64,000 bases of DNA from JAVBTR01 sp031556065 (lineage in GTDB: Bacteria > Bacillota > Clostridia > Christensenellales > Aristaeellaceae): assembly GCA_031556065.1 (NCBI GenBank), contig JAVBTR010000055.1:11828-75827 (forward strand). Reading direction: 5' to 3'. A program made the position numbers and the translations under genes. This document shows positions 16,897 to 24,592 of this stretch, piece after piece (within the stretch, counting starts at the first letter, position 1; the number at the start of each line of letters is the position of its first letter). Below the pieces are notes generated by a model. The model was not told the DNA's origin. It worked only from the letters and a program-made list of their open reading frames with translations, and did no database searches.

Positions 16897-17634
16897 ATGG
16901 CGTTGGAATTGCTGGAAGGAGAACGGATCGACGATTTGCAGTTTTGCAATCTTCGCATTATACAAAATGTAAATGCATTTCGCTTTTCAATGGATTCTGT
17001 TTTGCTTGCAGATTTTGCCAACGCCAGGCCAGGAGATGTGGTGGTGGATTTAGGTACCGGCACGGGCATCCTGCCTCTTTTGATCAGCGGTCGGGCTCCA
17101 CGAACCTTGTTCCACGCTTTTGAAATCCAGCAAGATATGGCGCAAATGGCCATGCGAAGCGTGGCGCTTAACCAATTGAATGATAGGATTCATGTGTACG
17201 CTGAAAATTTAACTGGCGCGCCCCGGCGTATTGGGTATGGCTGCGCGGATTTGGTGGTAGCCAATCCGCCCTACACAAGGGAAGGAGCAGCCATTCAAAA
17301 CCCGGCGGAAGGCAAGCGTATCGCCCGCCACGAGGGGGATAGCACCCTTAACGATTTTGTGAAGACGGCTTCAGCACTGCTTAAAACAAAAGGGCATTTT
17401 GCTGTGGTTTTTCCCGCACAGCGTATGCTTGAATTAATGGATACCATGCGAAGCCATAAGATTGAGCCTAAGCGTTTGCGCCTGGTGCACCCGAAACCCG
17501 ACCGGGCCCCGAACCTGGTTTTGCTGGAAGGGATCAAGCTTGGCAAGCCCATGCTGCATATTCAAGCACCCTTGATGGTCTATGATGCTCAAGGCGAGGA
17601 AACCGATGAAATCAGGCGGATATACCATCGTTAG
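16897..17634 (+). CDS. tRNA1(Val) (adenine37-N6)-methyltransferase-like protein (YabB/TrmN6 type)
   Basis: 245 aa class I SAM-dependent methyltransferase. Visible: the SAM-binding VVDLGTGTGILPLL (motif I, about residues 48-61) and the N6-adenine signature VVANPPYTREG. The N-terminal QFCNLRIIQNVNAFRFSMDSVLLADF is typical of the YfiC/YabB family that modifies A37 of tRNA-Val. GGAGGGTG precedes the ATG. Its 3' end overlaps the oppositely oriented flippase gene by 23 nt. Confidence 0.85.
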   Translation: MALELLEGERIDDLQFCNLRIIQNVNAFRFSMDSVLLADFANARPGDVVVDLGTGTGILPLLISGRAPRTLFHAFEIQQDMAQMAMRSVALNQLNDRIHVYAENLTGAPRRIGYGCADLVVANPPYTREGAAIQNPAEGKRIARHEGDSTLNDFVKTASALLKTKGHFAVVFPAQRMLELMDTMRSHKIEPKRLRLVHPKPDRAPNLVLLEGIKLGKPMLHIQAPLMVYDAQGEETDEIRRIYHR

Positions 17635-18922
17635 CGGCATTCTGCGCTTTTTCAATGGCAATAATCAATAAAACCAGATTCCAGCTTAGAGAAATAAGCT
17701 GGCCGGCCATCATGCCAAAGGCTGCGCCGTAAATGCGAAACTGTGGAAGCGGCGTTAAAAAAAGGTTGAATAGGACTGTTATACACGCGCTGGCCAAACT
17801 GGCATACAGTGCGTGTTTTTGCCTGCCAATTCCAGCGATCATGCCATTTAAAACTTGGCTGATGCTTAAAAAGACAACGCTCGGACAGGTGAAACGGATC
17901 AAATCTGTTAATTCTGCTTGCCGGTAAAGCTTAAGGCTGATGGTTGGGGCGAACAAATAAAGTCCTATGGCGCAGAGGCTTCCGATAGCTGTGGCGAACA
18001 ATAGGATTTTCACGGCGGTTTGCTTTAGCTGCCGGGGCCGTTTTTCAAGGGAAGCCATTTTAGGGGCGGAAACCATGGCTAGGGATCCGGTGATTACGGA
18101 AGGCAAAAACAGAACAGGCATTACCATGCCGCTTAGGCGGCCGAAGCTGGCAGTGGCTTCAGCCGCAGCCAAACCGGAGGCCTTTAGCTGCAAGGGGATC
18201 AGTACCGCGTTTACAGAGCGCAAAAGGGTATTGCATAGCCGCATCAGTGTTGGAGGCATGGCTAGGCGGAACAGCTTGCCTTCAATTTCTTTTGAGGGGG
18301 CAATGTGTTTTGGGGGCTTCATAAATCCCACAATAGCCGTAAGCCCAACTGCTTCCGCCACCATGGTGGCAAAGCTGGGTATAGCAGCCAGCCAGCTTAA
18401 AGACAGGCTCTGAAACAGCACCAATAGCAAAAGGGAAAGAAGGAACCGCACAACCTGCTCGATCAGTTCCGATAAGGCGGGCATGGTAGCGTTGCTTCTG
18501 CCATAGCAAAAACCGTTGTGAACCGCAGCCTGGCCTAAAATCCACACACAGGGAATGCACATTATTATGGATGGGAACGTACGGGAATCACCCAAAAGCT
18601 CCGCGATCCAAGGGGATAAAACCAGCATCACTGGTATGATGATAAACGCGATTTTATTCACAAGCCTTTTGGCAGACTTAAACACCACCATGGCCTCTTC
18701 TTCATTGGCTTTGGCGGTAAGCCGAGATATGGCCAGGGGAATCCCCGCTGTAACCGGGGTAATGGCCAGCATATGGGCGGACGAGGCCAATTCCATAATG
18801 CCAATGGCCTGGGCGCCCATAAAGCGGGTTAAAATGATACGCATAACGAACCCAAGGGCACGGACAAATATGTTTGTGATGGTTAAAAGCAGAGTTTGCT
18901 TTTTGGCGCTTTGTTTTTGCAT
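17612..18922 (-). CDS. polysaccharide-type flippase, SpoVB/MATE-like membrane protein
   Basis: 436 aa, almost wholly hydrophobic, with about 12 predicted membrane segments. The N-terminus (TNIFVRALGFVMRIILTRFMGAQAIGI) is the typical start of the MVF/MATE lipid-linked oligosaccharide flippase superfamily (SpoVB, MurJ/YtgP). SpoVB-like members act in spore cortex or lipid II export; the exact substrate cannot be set from sequence. The ATG 18922 has GGAGG 6 nt upstream. No clear promoter is seen. A terminator-like hairpin lies between it and any upstream minus-strand transcript. Confidence 0.8.
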   Translation of the reverse strand: MQKQSAKKQTLLLTITNIFVRALGFVMRIILTRFMGAQAIGIMELASSAHMLAITPVTAGIPLAISRLTAKANEEEAMVVFKSAKRLVNKIAFIIIPVMLVLSPWIAELLGDSRTFPSIIMCIPCVWILGQAAVHNGFCYGRSNATMPALSELIEQVVRFLLSLLLLVLFQSLSLSWLAAIPSFATMVAEAVGLTAIVGFMKPPKHIAPSKEIEGKLFRLAMPPTLMRLCNTLLRSVNAVLIPLQLKASGLAAAEATASFGRLSGMVMPVLFLPSVITGSLAMVSAPKMASLEKRPRQLKQTAVKILLFATAIGSLCAIGLYLFAPTISLKLYRQAELTDLIRFTCPSVVFLSISQVLNGMIAGIGRQKHALYASLASACITVLFNLFLTPLPQFRIYGAAFGMMAGQLISLSWNLVLLIIAIEKAQNAANDGISA

Positions 18923-18954
18923 ATGATCCCTCCAAAGGAAGGTATGCAGTGATT

Positions 18955-18984
18955 AAAAAAACCATGTCATTTAGTTTGACATGG
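18955..18984 (-). terminator. terminator-like hairpin overlapping the divergent promoter
   Basis: Minus strand: CCATGTCA pairs with TGACATGG (18984-18977 with 18969-18962) around a 7-nt loop, followed by seven T (18961-18955). It could end the leftward DUF6062 transcript that reads antisense through comEB, or attenuate the flippase gene. The right arm also contains the -35 box of the comEB promoter. Confidence 0.65.
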
Positions 18985-19004
18985 CATAGGTTAAAACGTA
19001 TAAT
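18976..19004 (+). promoter_or_regulatory. sigma-A promoter of comEB
   Basis: Consensus TTGACA (18976-18981), a 17-nt spacer and consensus TATAAT (18999-19004). The -35 box is embedded in the perfect inverted repeat at 18962-18984. Confidence 0.92.
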
Positions 19005-19032
19005 GATAAAAACTTTCTGGAGGAATGAATAA

Positions 19033-19494
19033 ATGAATCAATGGACGAAATGGGACCATCGTTTTATGGAAATGGCAAAGCTGATTGCCACTTGGACAAG
19101 CTGCTATGTTGAAGGCAGAAGCATCGGTTGCGTGATCGTAAAAGACAAAAGGATTATGACAACCGGCTATAACGGCGCACCTCAGGGGCTTAAAACCTGC
19201 AAGGAAAAAGGGGAATGCATGCGCCGGAATATGAACATTCCTTCTGGTACCCGAGCAGAGCTTTGCTATGCCATCCATGCGGAGCAAAACGCTATTATTC
19301 AGGCAGCCAAGCTGGGGGTTTCCATTGAAGGCGCCACCCTTTATTGTACCCATCAGCCCTGTTCCGTGTGCGCTAAAATGATTATTAATGCGGGTATTGA
19401 GAAGGTCATTTACGAACAGGGTTACCCGGATGATTTTTCTTTGCAGTTGATTGAGGAAGCGGGCATTGAACTGGTACGCTACACCAAAGAATAA
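19033..19494 (+). CDS. comEB: dCMP/deoxycytidylate deaminase family protein (ComEB)
   Basis: 153 aa zinc-dependent deaminase making dUMP from dCMP for thymidylate synthesis. Visible: the zinc/catalytic HAE motif in CYAIHAEQNAI and PCSVCAKMI (PCxxC), plus the family N-terminus WDHRFMEMAKLIATWTSC and GYNGAP. Although named ComEB in Bacillus, its core role is pyrimidine metabolism. GGAGG lies 9 nt before the ATG. The stop codon directly abuts the stop of the convergent DUF6062 gene with no spacer. Confidence 0.95.
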   Translation: MNQWTKWDHRFMEMAKLIATWTSCYVEGRSIGCVIVKDKRIMTTGYNGAPQGLKTCKEKGECMRRNMNIPSGTRAELCYAIHAEQNAIIQAAKLGVSIEGATLYCTHQPCSVCAKMIINAGIEKVIYEQGYPDDFSLQLIEEAGIELVRYTKE

Positions 19495-20274
19495 TTAGCC
19501 TTTGGGGTTGGGTTCAGTGCCTACGCACCAGCCCTGAAGCTTATTGGTGGTGCGTTCCACCGCATCCTTGGTATCGCCCCAGGGACGGTCGTGGTTGCGG
19601 TAATCAAACTGCAGGGTGAAAAACTGAATTTCATCCTCCAGGCGCTTTAAATTATCTGTTTGTACCTGGATTAGCTCCTGGGCAAATTCAGCTTGTACCC
19701 GGGCGGGCAACACTTCCACGGAAAGCCGCAAAAGTAAGCTAAAATCCGGCAGGCAGACTCCCTTGCATTTGAGGAAAGCTTTTCTGAATTCATTATCCGT
19801 ATTCCAAAGGTGTAGGAAGCTGGCGGCGTAGCGCTCCATGTTTTCATTCAGGCTATCGCAAATCACACAGGAAGCATCTATTTTATCGATCTGGTCGCAG
19901 ACGCTGGCAATCACATCTTTCGGCGCACCGGTTTTTCCCGCCATGCGGCGGATAACGCCGGTTGAGGCGATTTCTTTAGAAGCATTAATTGCTTTTTCGT
20001 AAAGCTTGTTTAGCTTTTCTTCCGTTTTACATAAATGGGTATGCAGCATCAGCGCATGACCCAAACGGTTGGATTCCTTCATCAGCATGGTTTGGTGATG
20101 GGCGCAGAACCCCTTATCGTTTACAAGGATGCGGGTATCCGGCTCCATCACAGAGCCCCCCAAAAACCGCTGAGCTTCGTAGATCTCGTTCTTTCTGCGA
20201 ATGGCACACAGCGGGCATTCCCCAAGGAGCTTCATGGCATCCCACACCGGGATCGTATCGATATGATAACGCAT
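19495..20274 (-). CDS. DUF6062 family protein, cysteine motifs, function unknown
   Basis: 259 aa. The N-terminus MRYHIDTIPVWDAM, CPLCAIRRKNE, FLGGSVMEPDTR, GFCAHHQTMLM and CVICDSLNENMERY match what I recall of the clostridial DUF6062 family. The CPLC, FCAHH and CVIC motifs suggest a metal (Zn or Fe-S) site. ATG 20274 is chosen because GGAGG (20285-20281) is 6 nt upstream; a longer frame reaching 20424 runs through the promoter and is rejected. No function is known. It ends stop-to-stop with comEB. Confidence 0.8.
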   Translation of the reverse strand: MRYHIDTIPVWDAMKLLGECPLCAIRRKNEIYEAQRFLGGSVMEPDTRILVNDKGFCAHHQTMLMKESNRLGHALMLHTHLCKTEEKLNKLYEKAINASKEIASTGVIRRMAGKTGAPKDVIASVCDQIDKIDASCVICDSLNENMERYAASFLHLWNTDNEFRKAFLKCKGVCLPDFSLLLRLSVEVLPARVQAEFAQELIQVQTDNLKRLEDEIQFFTLQFDYRNHDRPWGDTKDAVERTTNKLQGWCVGTEPNPKG

Positions 20275-20303
20275 AAATAGCCTCCGAAAAGTATGATAAA
20301 CGT

Positions 20304-20333
20304 ATGGTATCATATATTCTTGCCAGCTGTCAA
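20304..20333 (-). promoter_or_regulatory. promoter of the DUF6062 gene
   Basis: Minus-strand TTGACA (20333-20328), an 18-nt spacer and TACCAT (20309-20304), about 20 nt before the GGAGG of the gene. Confidence 0.65.
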
Positions 20334-20401
20334 AGTAAATGCATATCTTTTGAATCCCTTTCATAGCGTGTATGGAATAAACGCATTGGGAGTGGACAAA
20401 T

Positions 20402-21247
20402 ATGCGCCGAAGCGAGAACAACAAAAAGCTTTACAAGGTAGAAAGATCCGGTTTAAAAATTGTAACAAGAATGATCTTGTTCCTTTCCTTCGTTATTATA
20501 TTTGCGGCGCTGATAGGCAAGGGCGGTTCGGAAGGCGGCATTGCCATTACACCTTCGGTGACGCCATCCCCAACGCCTCTAAGCGCCCATTTCGATGAAA
20601 CCCCCGACAGCCGTCAGGTAACCATTACCCAAAGCACCTGGTATGCTATTCAACTGGCTGCTTTTGAAAACAAAGAGGCTGCCGATGATCTGGCGCAAAG
20701 CTATCAGGCCAGAGGGGCGGCGGGGTATGTGATTAACTCCGCAAACCGCTACCGTGTTTTGGCTGCAGTTTATCCTAAAAAGGAAGATGCCCAGGCTGTG
20801 CGAAGCCAATTAAAGGATTCCCATGGCATTGATTCCTATGTATACGAAATGGTCATTCCAGAGCTGACGCTGAATATCAGCGGTATGAAGGGGCAGGTCG
20901 ATGTGATCGAAGCCTCGCTGCAATTTTTAAAGGATTCTCTTTTGGAGCTGCAGAAAATCTCCATCGCGCTGGATCAAAAAGAGGCAAACCAGCAGGATGT
21001 GGCGAATAACATTAAGACATTGGCCCAAAGAGCAAAGGAGCTGTATGGGTTTTTCGGGTTCCGCTTCACCAGCCCCAAGCATTTAATGGCTCAAAAGATT
21101 GAAGCTTTATTAACAATGTACACGGCCCTTGACAACAGCTCCATCCTGCAAGAATCGGGAAGCGTGACCCTTGCGGCTACATTAAAGAAATTAACCCTAA
21201 CCATGATCGAAAATACCCAAAAGGAGTTTGAAGCGATCATGGAATAG
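20402..21247 (+). CDS. single-pass membrane protein with SPOR domain
   Basis: 281 aa. One N-terminal membrane segment (about 22-40, MILFLSFVIIFAALIG) follows a basic cytoplasmic start, so the bulk is probably outside. A Pro/Thr/Ser linker (PSVTPSPTPL) leads to a SPOR-like domain (about 78-148: WYAIQLAAFENKEAADDLAQ, RYRVLAAVYPKKEDAQAV), which in other proteins binds denuded peptidoglycan at division sites. The C-terminal 130 residues are helical with no recognised domain. It is not obviously linked in function to the hydrogenase genes that follow 24 nt later. Confidence 0.8.
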   Translation: MRRSENNKKLYKVERSGLKIVTRMILFLSFVIIFAALIGKGGSEGGIAITPSVTPSPTPLSAHFDETPDSRQVTITQSTWYAIQLAAFENKEAADDLAQSYQARGAAGYVINSANRYRVLAAVYPKKEDAQAVRSQLKDSHGIDSYVYEMVIPELTLNISGMKGQVDVIEASLQFLKDSLLELQKISIALDQKEANQQDVANNIKTLAQRAKELYGFFGFRFTSPKHLMAQKIEALLTMYTALDNSSILQESGSVTLAATLKKLTLTMIENTQKEFEAIME

Positions 21248-21271
21248 CGGTCTAAACATAGGAGGAATCCA

Positions 21272-21628
21272 ATGATTATTAAAGAATTGGTGGATGCTTT
21301 GGAAGCGGAAGTGCTTTGCGGAGAGGGAAATTTTACCACCACCATCGTCAGTGCTTGCGGCGCGGATTTAATGAGCGATGTATTGGCCTTCGGCCACGAC
21401 AAAACGGTGCTGATCACCGGTCTGGTGAACCCCCAGGTGGTGCGCACTGCGGAAATGCTGGATGTGTCCTGCATTGTGTTTTCTAGGGGAAAAAAGCCCA
21501 GCGAGGAAGTGGTGGAACTGGCCGAGGAATGCGGTATCACCATTATGACAACCAGACATACCATGTATGTCACCTGCGGCATTTTATATTCTCACGGAAT
21601 TCCGGGCGGAAGCCCTAAAGAAGCTTAG
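21272..21628 (+). CDS. DRTGG-domain protein, first copy, hydrogenase regulatory block
   Basis: 118 aa small alpha/beta protein. MIIKELVDALEAEVLCGEG and DLMSDVLAFGHDKTVLITGLVNPQVVRTAEM fit the DRTGG fold found alone and in HPr-kinase-like and phosphotransacetylase N-terminal regions. DRTGG proteins recur beside [FeFe] hydrogenase genes in Clostridia; their ligand is unknown. GGAGG precedes the ATG. It opens the block DRTGG / RsbW-like / HydS-like / DRTGG / PHP. Confidence 0.78.
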   Translation: MIIKELVDALEAEVLCGEGNFTTTIVSACGADLMSDVLAFGHDKTVLITGLVNPQVVRTAEMLDVSCIVFSRGKKPSEEVVELAEECGITIMTTRHTMYVTCGILYSHGIPGGSPKEA

Positions 21629-21641
21629 TGAGGTGGATGAA

Positions 21642-22085
21642 ATGTCACAAGTCATGCTGCAAGAAAAGTTCAATATCGAAGCGGGGGATTACACCACCGC
21701 AGGACAAGCTTCCGCCACCATCAAGCGCAAGCTTAAGCAACTGGGCATCCCTACGGATGTACTCAGGCGTGTGGCCGTTGCCTGCTACGAGGTGGAGCTT
21801 AATTTAGTGATCCACTCCATGGGCGGCTGCTTAACCTTTGAAGTGACGCCGGAAGAAGTGCGGCTTTTATCCAAGGACGTGGGGCCTGGTATTCACGATA
21901 TCGATAAAGCCATGACAGAAGGCTTTTCCACTGCCAACAAGGAAGCCCGGGATATGGGCTTTGGCGCAGGCATGGGTCTGCCTAACATGCGCCGAAACGC
22001 GGACGGATTCGAAATCCAATCCACCGTGGGCATCGGCACCAGTATCGCCATGACATTTGATATTGCAAGGGGGAACGCCCAATGA
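21642..22085 (+). CDS. RsbW-like ATP-binding (anti-sigma type HATPase) protein
   Basis: 147 aa GHKL-fold ATPase. Visible: an N-box ACYEVELNLVIHSMGG, a G1-like KDVGPGI and a G2-like GFGAGMGLPNMRR. This is the pattern of stand-alone RsbW/SpoIIAB-type serine kinases. No His-phosphoacceptor domain is present. ATG 21642 is chosen from the GAGGTGG site at 21630-21636; a longer frame starting inside the previous gene is rejected. The stop overlaps the next start (ATGA). It probably relays a signal from the HydS-like protein; the target is unknown. Confidence 0.82.
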   Translation: MSQVMLQEKFNIEAGDYTTAGQASATIKRKLKQLGIPTDVLRRVAVACYEVELNLVIHSMGGCLTFEVTPEEVRLLSKDVGPGIHDIDKAMTEGFSTANKEARDMGFGAGMGLPNMRRNADGFEIQSTVGIGTSIAMTFDIARGNAQ

Positions 22086-23386
22086 ACGAGCAAAAGCGTT
22101 TTCACTCTGTAAGACTTGAAAAGGACCGCTGTAAGGGCTGCACCAACTGCTTAAAGCGCTGTCCCACGGAAGCCATTCGCATCAGGGGCGGCAGGGCCCA
22201 TATTATAGATGAACGGTGCATCGATTGCGGCGAATGTATTCGTGTGTGCGATTATCACGCCAAGGTGGCCCAGACGGACGCGCTGTCTTCCATTAGCCGG
22301 TTTAAATACAAAATCGCCCTGCCCGCCCCCTCTTTATATGGGCAATTTAAAAGCCTTTCCAGCATTTCACAGATCATTCTGGGGCTTAAGCAGATGGGAT
22401 TTGATGATGTGTTCGAGGTAGCCCAGGGAGCGGATATCGTAACAAGGGCTATCCGGGAAAAGCTTCGCAAAAAAAACGTGCCAACGCCCCTTATTTCCGC
22501 CGCATGCCCGGCTATTGTACGGCTTATTCAGGTACGCTTCCCGGAATTGATCGACCATGTGGTGGATGTGAAGCAGCCCATGGAAGTGGCCGCTATGATT
22601 GCCAAAAGGCAATTTGCCAAAGTAAACAATGTGGATGAAAAAGAGGTGGGCTGCTTTTTCATTACCCCCTGCGCAGCCAAGGTAACCGCCATTCATAACG
22701 GCAGCAGCGAAGAGCCTTCCGCGGTGGATGGGGCCATTTCCATTTTGGAAATTTACGGCCTGCTGTCTAGCCATACCCGCAACCGTGTAGTGGATAATAC
22801 GATTGTACATGCTACCTCCTACGGGGTTTCCTGGGCCAACAGCGGTGGGGAAGCCATGGCGGTATCGCCAGACAACTGCATGGCGGTAGACGGCATCGAA
22901 AACGTGATTCGGGTATTGGAGGAAGTTGAAAACGACAATTTAAACGATGTGGTCTTTTTAGAGTGCGCGGCCTGCCATGGTGGGTGCGTAGGTGGTCCAC
23001 TGACGTTTGAAAATGGGTATATTGCAAAAAACACCATCCGCAAGCTGGCATCGCTGATCTCCAGCGACCATCCGGATGTGAAGGTGGATGTTTCTTATCT
23101 TACCAAGTATAAAATAAACCGTGAAAGCACCCTTTTACCCAACGGGGCCATGCGCTTGGATGAAGACATTACCAGCGCACTAAAAAAGATGGATCAGATC
23201 GATCAGGTGGTTTCCCGTTTGCCGGGGTACGATTGTGGTGCTTGCGGTTCACCTACTTGCAAGGCCTTTGCCGAAGACATTATCCGCGGCTATTGCCGGG
23301 AAATGGATTGTGTGCACAAATTAAAGGAGCAGTTAAAGGTCATGGCGCAAAAAATGGTCGATTTAGCGCAGACCACAAGAGAATAG
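22082..23386 (+). CDS. [FeFe]-hydrogenase-like protein, putative sensory type (HydS-like)
   Basis: 434 aa. Two [4Fe-4S] ferredoxin motifs lie at C17/C20/C23/C27 and C46/C49/C52/C56. An H-cluster-type domain (about 75-345) follows, then a C-terminal four-cysteine [4Fe-4S] domain (C385, C388, C393, C410; GYDCGACGSPTCKAF). All four putative H-cluster Cys ligands are kept: C142 in SAACPAIV, C197 in TPCAAK, and C298 and C302 in CAACHGGCVGG. The Cys that precedes the first ligand in catalytic enzymes (proton relay) is Ala141, and the GGGQP loop is GGPLT. These changes are typical of sensory rather than catalytic [FeFe] proteins. Unlike classical HydS, no PAS domain is visible. Confidence 0.85.
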   Translation: MNEQKRFHSVRLEKDRCKGCTNCLKRCPTEAIRIRGGRAHIIDERCIDCGECIRVCDYHAKVAQTDALSSISRFKYKIALPAPSLYGQFKSLSSISQIILGLKQMGFDDVFEVAQGADIVTRAIREKLRKKNVPTPLISAACPAIVRLIQVRFPELIDHVVDVKQPMEVAAMIAKRQFAKVNNVDEKEVGCFFITPCAAKVTAIHNGSSEEPSAVDGAISILEIYGLLSSHTRNRVVDNTIVHATSYGVSWANSGGEAMAVSPDNCMAVDGIENVIRVLEEVENDNLNDVVFLECAACHGGCVGGPLTFENGYIAKNTIRKLASLISSDHPDVKVDVSYLTKYKINRESTLLPNGAMRLDEDITSALKKMDQIDQVVSRLPGYDCGACGSPTCKAFAEDIIRGYCREMDCVHKLKEQLKVMAQKMVDLAQTTRE

Positions 23387-23397
23387 GGGAATGAAAG

Positions 23398-23742
23398 ATG
23401 ACGATTAAAGAGTTGGCAAGCCTTATCGATGCCAAAGTAATGACCCCGGAACTGAATTTAGATACCAAGATCGCCTGCGGATATACATGCGATCTGCTTA
23501 GCTGGGTGATGGCCCACGGAAAGCAGGGAATGGCATGGGTGACGGTGCAGACCCATATGAACGTAGTAGCTGTTGGGGTATTGATGGAAATGGCGGTTGT
23601 TATTATTCCTGAGGGCATCGAAATGGAAAGGGCTTCCATTGAAAAAGCAAGCAATGAAGAATTGGTAGTGCTGCAAAGCCCTCTATCCGCTTATGCCATT
23701 TGCGGCCTGATGGCCCAAAAGGGCGTTCCAGCGGATAGCTAA
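23398..23742 (+). CDS. DRTGG-domain protein, second copy
   Basis: 114 aa, clearly similar in layout to the protein at 21272-21628: MTIKELASLIDAKVMTPELN, CDLLSWVMAHGKQGMAWVTV, MEMAVVIIPEGIEMERASIEKA, ending in a SAYAICGLMAQKG helix. Ligand and function unknown. It sits directly between the HydS-like gene and a PHP gene, whose start follows this stop with no spacer. Confidence 0.75.
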   Translation: MTIKELASLIDAKVMTPELNLDTKIACGYTCDLLSWVMAHGKQGMAWVTVQTHMNVVAVGVLMEMAVVIIPEGIEMERASIEKASNEELVVLQSPLSAYAICGLMAQKGVPADS

Positions 23743-24447
23743 ATGGAACTTTATTACGATTTGCATATTCATTCCAGCTTATCTCCCTGCGCGGATGATG
23801 ACATGAGTCCTGCTAACATTTGCGGCATGGCTCATCTGAAGGGGCTTGATTTGATTGCCATCACAGATCACAACGCAGGGGACAACCTGCCCTATGTAAA
23901 AGAGGCAGCGGATTATTACGGGCTTTTATTTTTGCCGGGAATTGAAGTAACCACCAAGGAAGAAGTGCATTTGCTAGGTTACTTTTTAAATGTTAACGAC
24001 GGGGTGGAAGCTGGACAGTTTTTTAAAAAGCATCTGCCGCCTATGAAAAACAAGCCGGCCTTCTTTGGCAACCAATTGGTTCAAAATACAGACGATGAAA
24101 CCGTTACCATTGAAGAAGCCATGCTGATCGGAGCGACGGATCTTTCCATTTCAGATTGTGTGAAAGAAATTGAACAAAGAAACGGGATTTGCATTCCCGC
24201 TCATATAAACAGGGGCGCTAATGGCATTTTAACCAACCTTGGTTTTATTCCTAAGGACGTTTTCTTTACCACCTTGGAGATTTCCAAGGGGCTTAAGGTA
24301 GACAACAGCTTAACATTAGGCAAAGGCGTGCTTCATTCCTCCGATGCTCACCGCTTGGGGGACATTTCTGAACGTGAAAATAGTATTTTATTGCAGGAGA
24401 AGAGCCTATATGCTATATTTTCGAAACTAAAATCTGGCCACTTTTGA
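23743..24447 (+). CDS. PHP-domain phosphoesterase
   Basis: 234 aa metal-dependent phosphoesterase-type protein. Metal-binding motifs of the PHP superfamily are visible: YDLHIHSSLSPCADD (HxH), AITDHNA (DH), PGIEVTTKEEVHLLGYF (E...H), CIPAHINRG and SSDAHRLGD (DAH). It resembles TrpH/YciV-like members that hydrolyse nucleotide 3'-phosphates; the substrate here is unknown. A PHP gene at this position is common in clostridial hydrogenase loci, which hints at a role in nucleotide or cofactor turnover for the regulatory block (inference). Confidence 0.82.
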   Translation: MELYYDLHIHSSLSPCADDDMSPANICGMAHLKGLDLIAITDHNAGDNLPYVKEAADYYGLLFLPGIEVTTKEEVHLLGYFLNVNDGVEAGQFFKKHLPPMKNKPAFFGNQLVQNTDDETVTIEEAMLIGATDLSISDCVKEIEQRNGICIPAHINRGANGILTNLGFIPKDVFFTTLEISKGLKVDNSLTLGKGVLHSSDAHRLGDISERENSILLQEKSLYAIFSKLKSGHF

Positions 24448-24497
24448 CAAGCTTTCGCTTTTTAAAGTGAATATGTTATTTTTTTCGCAAAATGTTG

Positions 24498-24526
24498 ATG
24501 CAAAATTAACGATCTTATGTTAGAAT
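24498..24526 (+). promoter_or_regulatory. possible promoter of the catalytic hydrogenase operon
   Basis: TAGAAT (24521-24526) is an acceptable -10 box, but the 17-nt-spaced -35 (ATGCAA) is poor, which fits an activated or redox-regulated promoter. The quasi-palindrome GTTGAT-GCAAA-ATTAAC (24494-24510) overlaps the -35 and loosely resembles a Rex operator half-site pair. Confidence 0.4.
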
Positions 24527-24531
24527 GTAGG

Positions 24532-24564
24532 GTGTGTATATGAGCTAACGCTCGCACACTTTTT
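24532..24564 (+). terminator. leader hairpin with T-run before the hydrogenase operon
   Basis: GTGTG-tatat-GAGC, loop TAAC, GCTC-g-CACAC (24532-24559), followed by TTTTT (24560-24564). It lies between the putative promoter and the NuoE-like gene, so it may act as an attenuator, or may terminate the upstream regulatory transcript. Confidence 0.5.
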
Positions 24565-24592
24565 AATGTAACGGAGGAGGTCTCAGGACAAT

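Noticed and set aside
20275..20424. 50-residue extension of the DUF6062 protein
   Set aside because: Runs through the predicted promoter and past a good ribosome binding site. The family N-terminus is at 20274.
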